The notes beneath the pieces are model-generated. The model did no database searches. It was not told the DNA's origin and saw nothing but the letters and a program-made list of their open reading frames with translations. DNA of 64,000 bases from Gordius sp. MW1 (lineage: Eukaryota > Nematomorpha > Gordioida > Gordea > Gordiidae), in NCBI GenBank assembly GCA_964036665.1, contig OZ038527.1, positions 26,819,901-26,883,900 of the forward strand, in the 5' to 3' direction. The translations under genes were made by a program, and so were the position numbers. This document shows positions 60,256-64,000 of this stretch, piece after piece (within the stretch, counting starts at the first letter, position 1; each line of letters starts with the position of its first letter).

Positions 60256-61778
60256 TAGTGATGCGGAAAAACCGAGAAAAATCTCGGTCTCGTCTCGTCT
60301 CGTCTCGAAAAACCGAGACGAGACGAGACGAGAATTTGAAAAATGAAGTCGAGATCGAGACGAGAATTTTGATGTCGAGACGAGACGATACGAGATTTTC
60401 CCGGCGAGATCTCGACTTTTTATTGATCGTTAGATTTTAGTAAATTATTGTGTATTTTAATTTGCATGATTTACATTTAAGGTATTAAGTGTAGATCAAT
60501 ATGTATGGAATATATTTGATATTTAAAAAATTTCTAAGTGTTTCAAATATTATATATTTTTGCAAAAAATTTAGAATTTGGCAATCATTTACCTAAGTAT
60601 AGTAGACCCTTAGAGTATGTGAATAATTTTATAATATATTTATCACATTTTTATTCATAGCATTATTAAATATTACAAAATGTTAGGCTTAGAATGAGTT
60701 CTGATGGAATAGTGAATACTACTAAAGCATATTTGAATTTCGCAGTTACTCATCCTGCATGATACGGTAATTATAAATAGGTCGTCATCAGTTTGAATAA
60801 TTAAACAAGTTAAGCTAAGGTGGCTCGAAATTTTTGAGCACCCGCCTAACGATTTGAAAAGTACAATAAAGTATTTAATGACACTGTAGTAAATTAAATC
60901 TTAAATTATGAGTTTTCTAGAAGTTTTTATTCTGCAACTAATAGTATACCTGCCAAATTTTTGAACCTTAATAAGACATTAGGTGAATACATAGTTTTGT
61001 CATATGCATTACTTTTCACATATATGCTGGGTGGGCAGGTGTACATAAATTTACTATAATTATTGTGCAATATAAAATAAATACACGAACCTATACTGTA
61101 CAAGATAAATTACAATTTAATGGCAAAGTTAGTTTGATTGGAAGGTAATTAATTAAAATACAAATTTGACTATATAGATTTTTGTCGTAAAATTAAATAT
61201 GTGCACTTTGATTTAAAGAAGGATCTCTATTTGCTCAATTATGCAATTAAGTCAACTATAAGCGAACTTATAATTTTCTATGTTTATTTTAGTTAACAAA
61301 CCCAGTTAATTTGATAAAAATGATATAATTTGCTAGAACAATAAAATTTAATTTTCTATACTTTAAATTTATTTAGAATTTTTTTAGTCTGCACTTTCCA
61401 TGGAAAATGTTATATATATGAATTTATTCTGCAATTTTCATGGAAAATGTTATATATATGAATTAATTCATATAGATAATATTGTTAATGAGATGTCGTG
61501 TCCCGCTAATTCTTTAAAAAGTTTGTGTATTAAAGCTTTTCAAAAAATATAAAATGCTATTAGGATTTTTTAACATATATTTAATATTTTTAATAAAATA
61601 GGAGAAATTTTTATTTCGTATATATTTTATTTTAAAAAGTCGAGACGAGACGAGAATTCTCGTCGAGACGAGATCGAGATTTTTCTAGACCGAGACGAGA
61701 CGAGATCGAGATTTTTATAATCGCTCCCAAGACGAGACGAGATTTTGTTCTCGAGACCGAGACGAGATCGAAACACTA
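60256..61778. mobile_element. Complete GAGACGAG-type hAT MITE
   Basis: 1523 bp with left end TAGTGATGCGGAAAA and right end gatcgaaacacta. The target duplication is TATACGGC at 60248-60255 and TATATGGC at 61779-61786 (one mismatch). About 150-bp arms at both ends are packed with gagacgagacgag / tctcgtctcg repeats. The core is AT-rich with no convincing ORF. Other copies are at 14814 and 43315-44494. Confidence 0.85.
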
Positions 61779-62016
61779 TATATGGCGTCCCAATTCTTTC
61801 AGAAGGGTTTGGGTTTTTATTGTAGTAAGGGTAGTGGTCACTATAGGGAACAAAAGCAGTGAGGAATTAAGTTCTGCGTATTTAGCGGACTTTAATCTTT
61901 CAGAATCAACAAGAGGGTCTTTGTTTTGGTTTTTTTTTTTTTGGTTAAAAAGTTTATTTTCACGAAACAAGGTTACATAAATAAGCGAAGTATATAAATA
62001 AAGAAAGACATATTGG

Positions 62017-62640
62017 TTAAATACAAAGATCTATATCATTATCTTCTAAAACGGGCCATGAGTCGGCGAAGGATTTAAAGTTGTATCGTACAACAAGAAT
62101 CCCTAGTTGTTGCCTGAGTAAAAAGGATGCAGAAATTTTAGATTTCGGTGAGCGTTTTCCAACTTCTTTAAAAAACCCCATTGCCTGTTTACCGAAGGAA
62201 CCGGAGCACGAAGCAACGACAGGGATAAAAATATTGGATGCCAAAAGGGCAGAGTACTTGGTAGTTTTACGCCCTTCTGCTGTAGCGATAGGGTCGTAAT
62301 TAAAATGGGAAGGAGCAAATAGGTCAATACAAGTAAAATCCCATTTGAGGGATAGGCCATTTTGCCAAGGGACTAGAGAAGAGCCGTCAGAGCGCATCCT
62401 ACCCTCGAGAGAGGGATCTGACGGCTCAAGAATTGAGGGGATTTTTGCCTTTTTGAGGGCAGCTGGAATTAATAAATTCGCTTTAGTGTGCCTAACATAT
62501 TTATATTTGTTTGCTAGGCAGTGTAGAGGGTGCCTAGCATATTCGTCTACAATGGAAAGACAGTTTCGACAATTGAATTCTCATGACTACATAGACTGCT
62601 CATCACGGTATAAAATGTGTGTGTTTTTTTCCGCCATTTT
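62017..62640 (-). mobile_element. Retroelement polymerase C-terminal fragment
   Basis: The minus-strand frames read CLSIVDEYARHPLHCLANKY with a following RHTKANLLIPAALKKAKIPS, and then RSDGSSLVPWQNGLSLKWDF ... LFAPSHF (frame change near 62397). The pattern of C..H..C, RH..iN..i..AL, and PW..G..L.WD.T resembles the tail region following reverse transcriptase in a widespread animal retroelement family. Only this part is present; no RT catalytic motif is nearby. Confidence 0.65.
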
Positions 62641-62699
62641 GAATAACACATAATATACCTCAATACCCTCACAAACAAGGTCAATTATGAATTATAAAA

Positions 62700-63890
62700 A
62701 TACAATAACAATTAAAAATGTAAAAACTGTAATGATATTAAAATTAATCTAATAAATTATATATCAGAATACATAAATATTGTATTAATGCTCAATTTGT
62801 TAGTTGGGAATTAATGATAAAGTAAAGAAGTATATATTTTAAAAAGGTGAATGAAACATATTGAACTTGTTAGATATCAACAACATTATATTGACACATT
62901 TCATAAAAATTAAAAATGTAAAAACTGTAATAATATTAAAATTAATCTAATAAATCATATATCAGAATACATAGATATTGTATTAATGCTCAATTTGTTA
63001 GTTGGGAATTAATGATAAAGTAAAGAAGTATATATTTTAAAAAGGTGAATGAAACATATTGAACTTGTTAGATATCAACAACATTATATTGACACATTTC
63101 ATAAAAATTAAAAATGTAAAAACTGTAATAATATTAAAATTAATCTAATAAATTATATATCAGAATACATAAATATTGTATTAATGCTCAATTTGTTAGT
63201 TGGGAATTAATGATAAAGAAAGAAGTATATATTTTAAAAAGGTGAATGAAACATATTGAACTTGTTAGATATCAACAACATTATATTGACACATTTTATA
63301 AAAATTAAAAACTGTAATAATATTAAAATTAATCTAATAAATTATATATCAGAATACATAAATATTGTATTAATGCTCAATTTGTTAGTTGGGAATTAAT
63401 GATAAAGTAAAGAAGTATATATTTTAAAAAGGTGAATGAAACATATTGAACTTGTTAGATATCAACAACATTATATAGACACGAATCGGGGTCAAAATAG
63501 CAGAAAAAAAACAGCAGAATTGGTCAGAACTGGTCAGACAAGATTTTAGATAATCAATATATTAGAATTAAATCTCAAATGGGGAGGGAATTTGATGTGC
63601 ATCTAATCCTAACCCTGACCCTAACCTAAAACGCTGACCTAAAACACTAACCCGAACCTTAACCCTCCTGACCAATCTTGATCTGACCAGTTCTGACCAA
63701 TTCTGCTGTTTTTTTTCTGCTATTTTGACCCGGTCCCATAGACACATTTCATAAAAATTAAAAATGTTAAAACTGTAATGATATTAAAATTAATCTAATA
63801 AACTATATATCAGAATACATAAATATTGTATTAATACTCAATTTGTTACTTGGGAATTAATGATAAAGTAAAGAAGTATATAATGTACCC
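62700..63890. repeat. 198-bp AT-rich satellite, about five copies
   Basis: The marker attaaaaatgtaaaaactg starts at 62711, 62909, 63107, 63304 (with an 8-bp deletion) and 63757, giving 198-bp spacing. The last interval is interrupted by a MITE. The block is bracketed by direct copies of aaggtcaattatga (about 62678 and 63899). The copies are nearly identical, so amplification is recent. Non-coding. Confidence 0.92.
63483..63737. mobile_element. MITE nested in the satellite
   Basis: 255 bp. Inverted ends of about 50 bp contain GGGTCAAAATAGCAG and cagaattggtcagaactgg. The 8-bp target duplication ATAGACAC is at 63475-63482 and 63738-63745. The core carries ccctaaccctgaccctaac. The 8-bp duplication suggests a hAT-type element. 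Confidence 0.9.
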
Positions 63891-64000
63891 TCTCAAATAA
63901 GGTCAATTATGAGTTAACACCTAATTTTTTTTAAAAATATCGTATATCTTGTAATATCTTACTTATTTATGGTATCAAATCCTTTTTTCTTTAACTCTCC

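Noticed and set aside
60183-60440. 85-codon Arg/Glu-rich frame
   Set aside because: It comes from gagacgagacgag repeats in a MITE arm, not a gene.

Overview
This is an AT-rich window from an animal genome, almost certainly an invertebrate. The evidence is multi-exon genes with GT-AG introns, invertebrate-style extracellular modules, and dense mobile DNA: RTE-type LINE, hAT, pogo-like, Helitron, tRNA-derived SINE and many MITEs. I cannot name the phylum. No rRNA, CRISPR array, bacterial operon or convincing standalone tRNA was seen.

The core of the window is a tandem array of three paralogous genes, all on the minus strand. I assembled them exon by exon from conserved reading frames, splice sites and matching intron phases. 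From N to C terminus the deduced protein has two C-type lectin-like domains (CTLD-1, CTLD-2), six small cysteine-rich EB/EGF-like modules each on its own phase 1-1 exon, a SEA domain ending in a GDSVVV motif, one transmembrane helix, and a cytoplasmic tail rich in Tyr and Asp. This looks like a type I membrane receptor or adhesion protein. Gene A is the rightmost copy (48.7 kb to at least 57.3 kb; its N-terminal part is not in the window). Gene B is the middle copy (20.8-36.0 kb). Gene C is the leftmost copy (<0.46-13.6 kb; its TM and tail lie beyond the left edge).

The three copies have different fates. All 15 exons of gene C in the window are open and phase-compatible. Gene B is broken by a frameshift in the SEA domain, three lost splice sites, a phase clash and a tail deletion. 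Gene A has a stop codon in one module and another in the tail.

The duplicated units begin near positions 1, 22.1 kb and 51.56 kb. Each holds one gene's extracellular exons, then upstream DNA, then an RTE element (shared by units 1 and 2 at the same site, so older than their duplication), then the TM and tail exons of the next gene. Because the units align, many insertions can be read as filled versus empty sites with clear target duplications. Examples are hAT MITEs at 5409, 24819, 26339, 28502, 30686, 37030 and 60256, a pogo-like element at 22194, a SINE at 32105, a Helitron ending near 42259 and a hAT transposon at 57351. The right edge holds a retroelement C-terminal fragment (62.0-62.6 kb) and a 198-bp satellite (62.7-63.9 kb) with a MITE nested in it.
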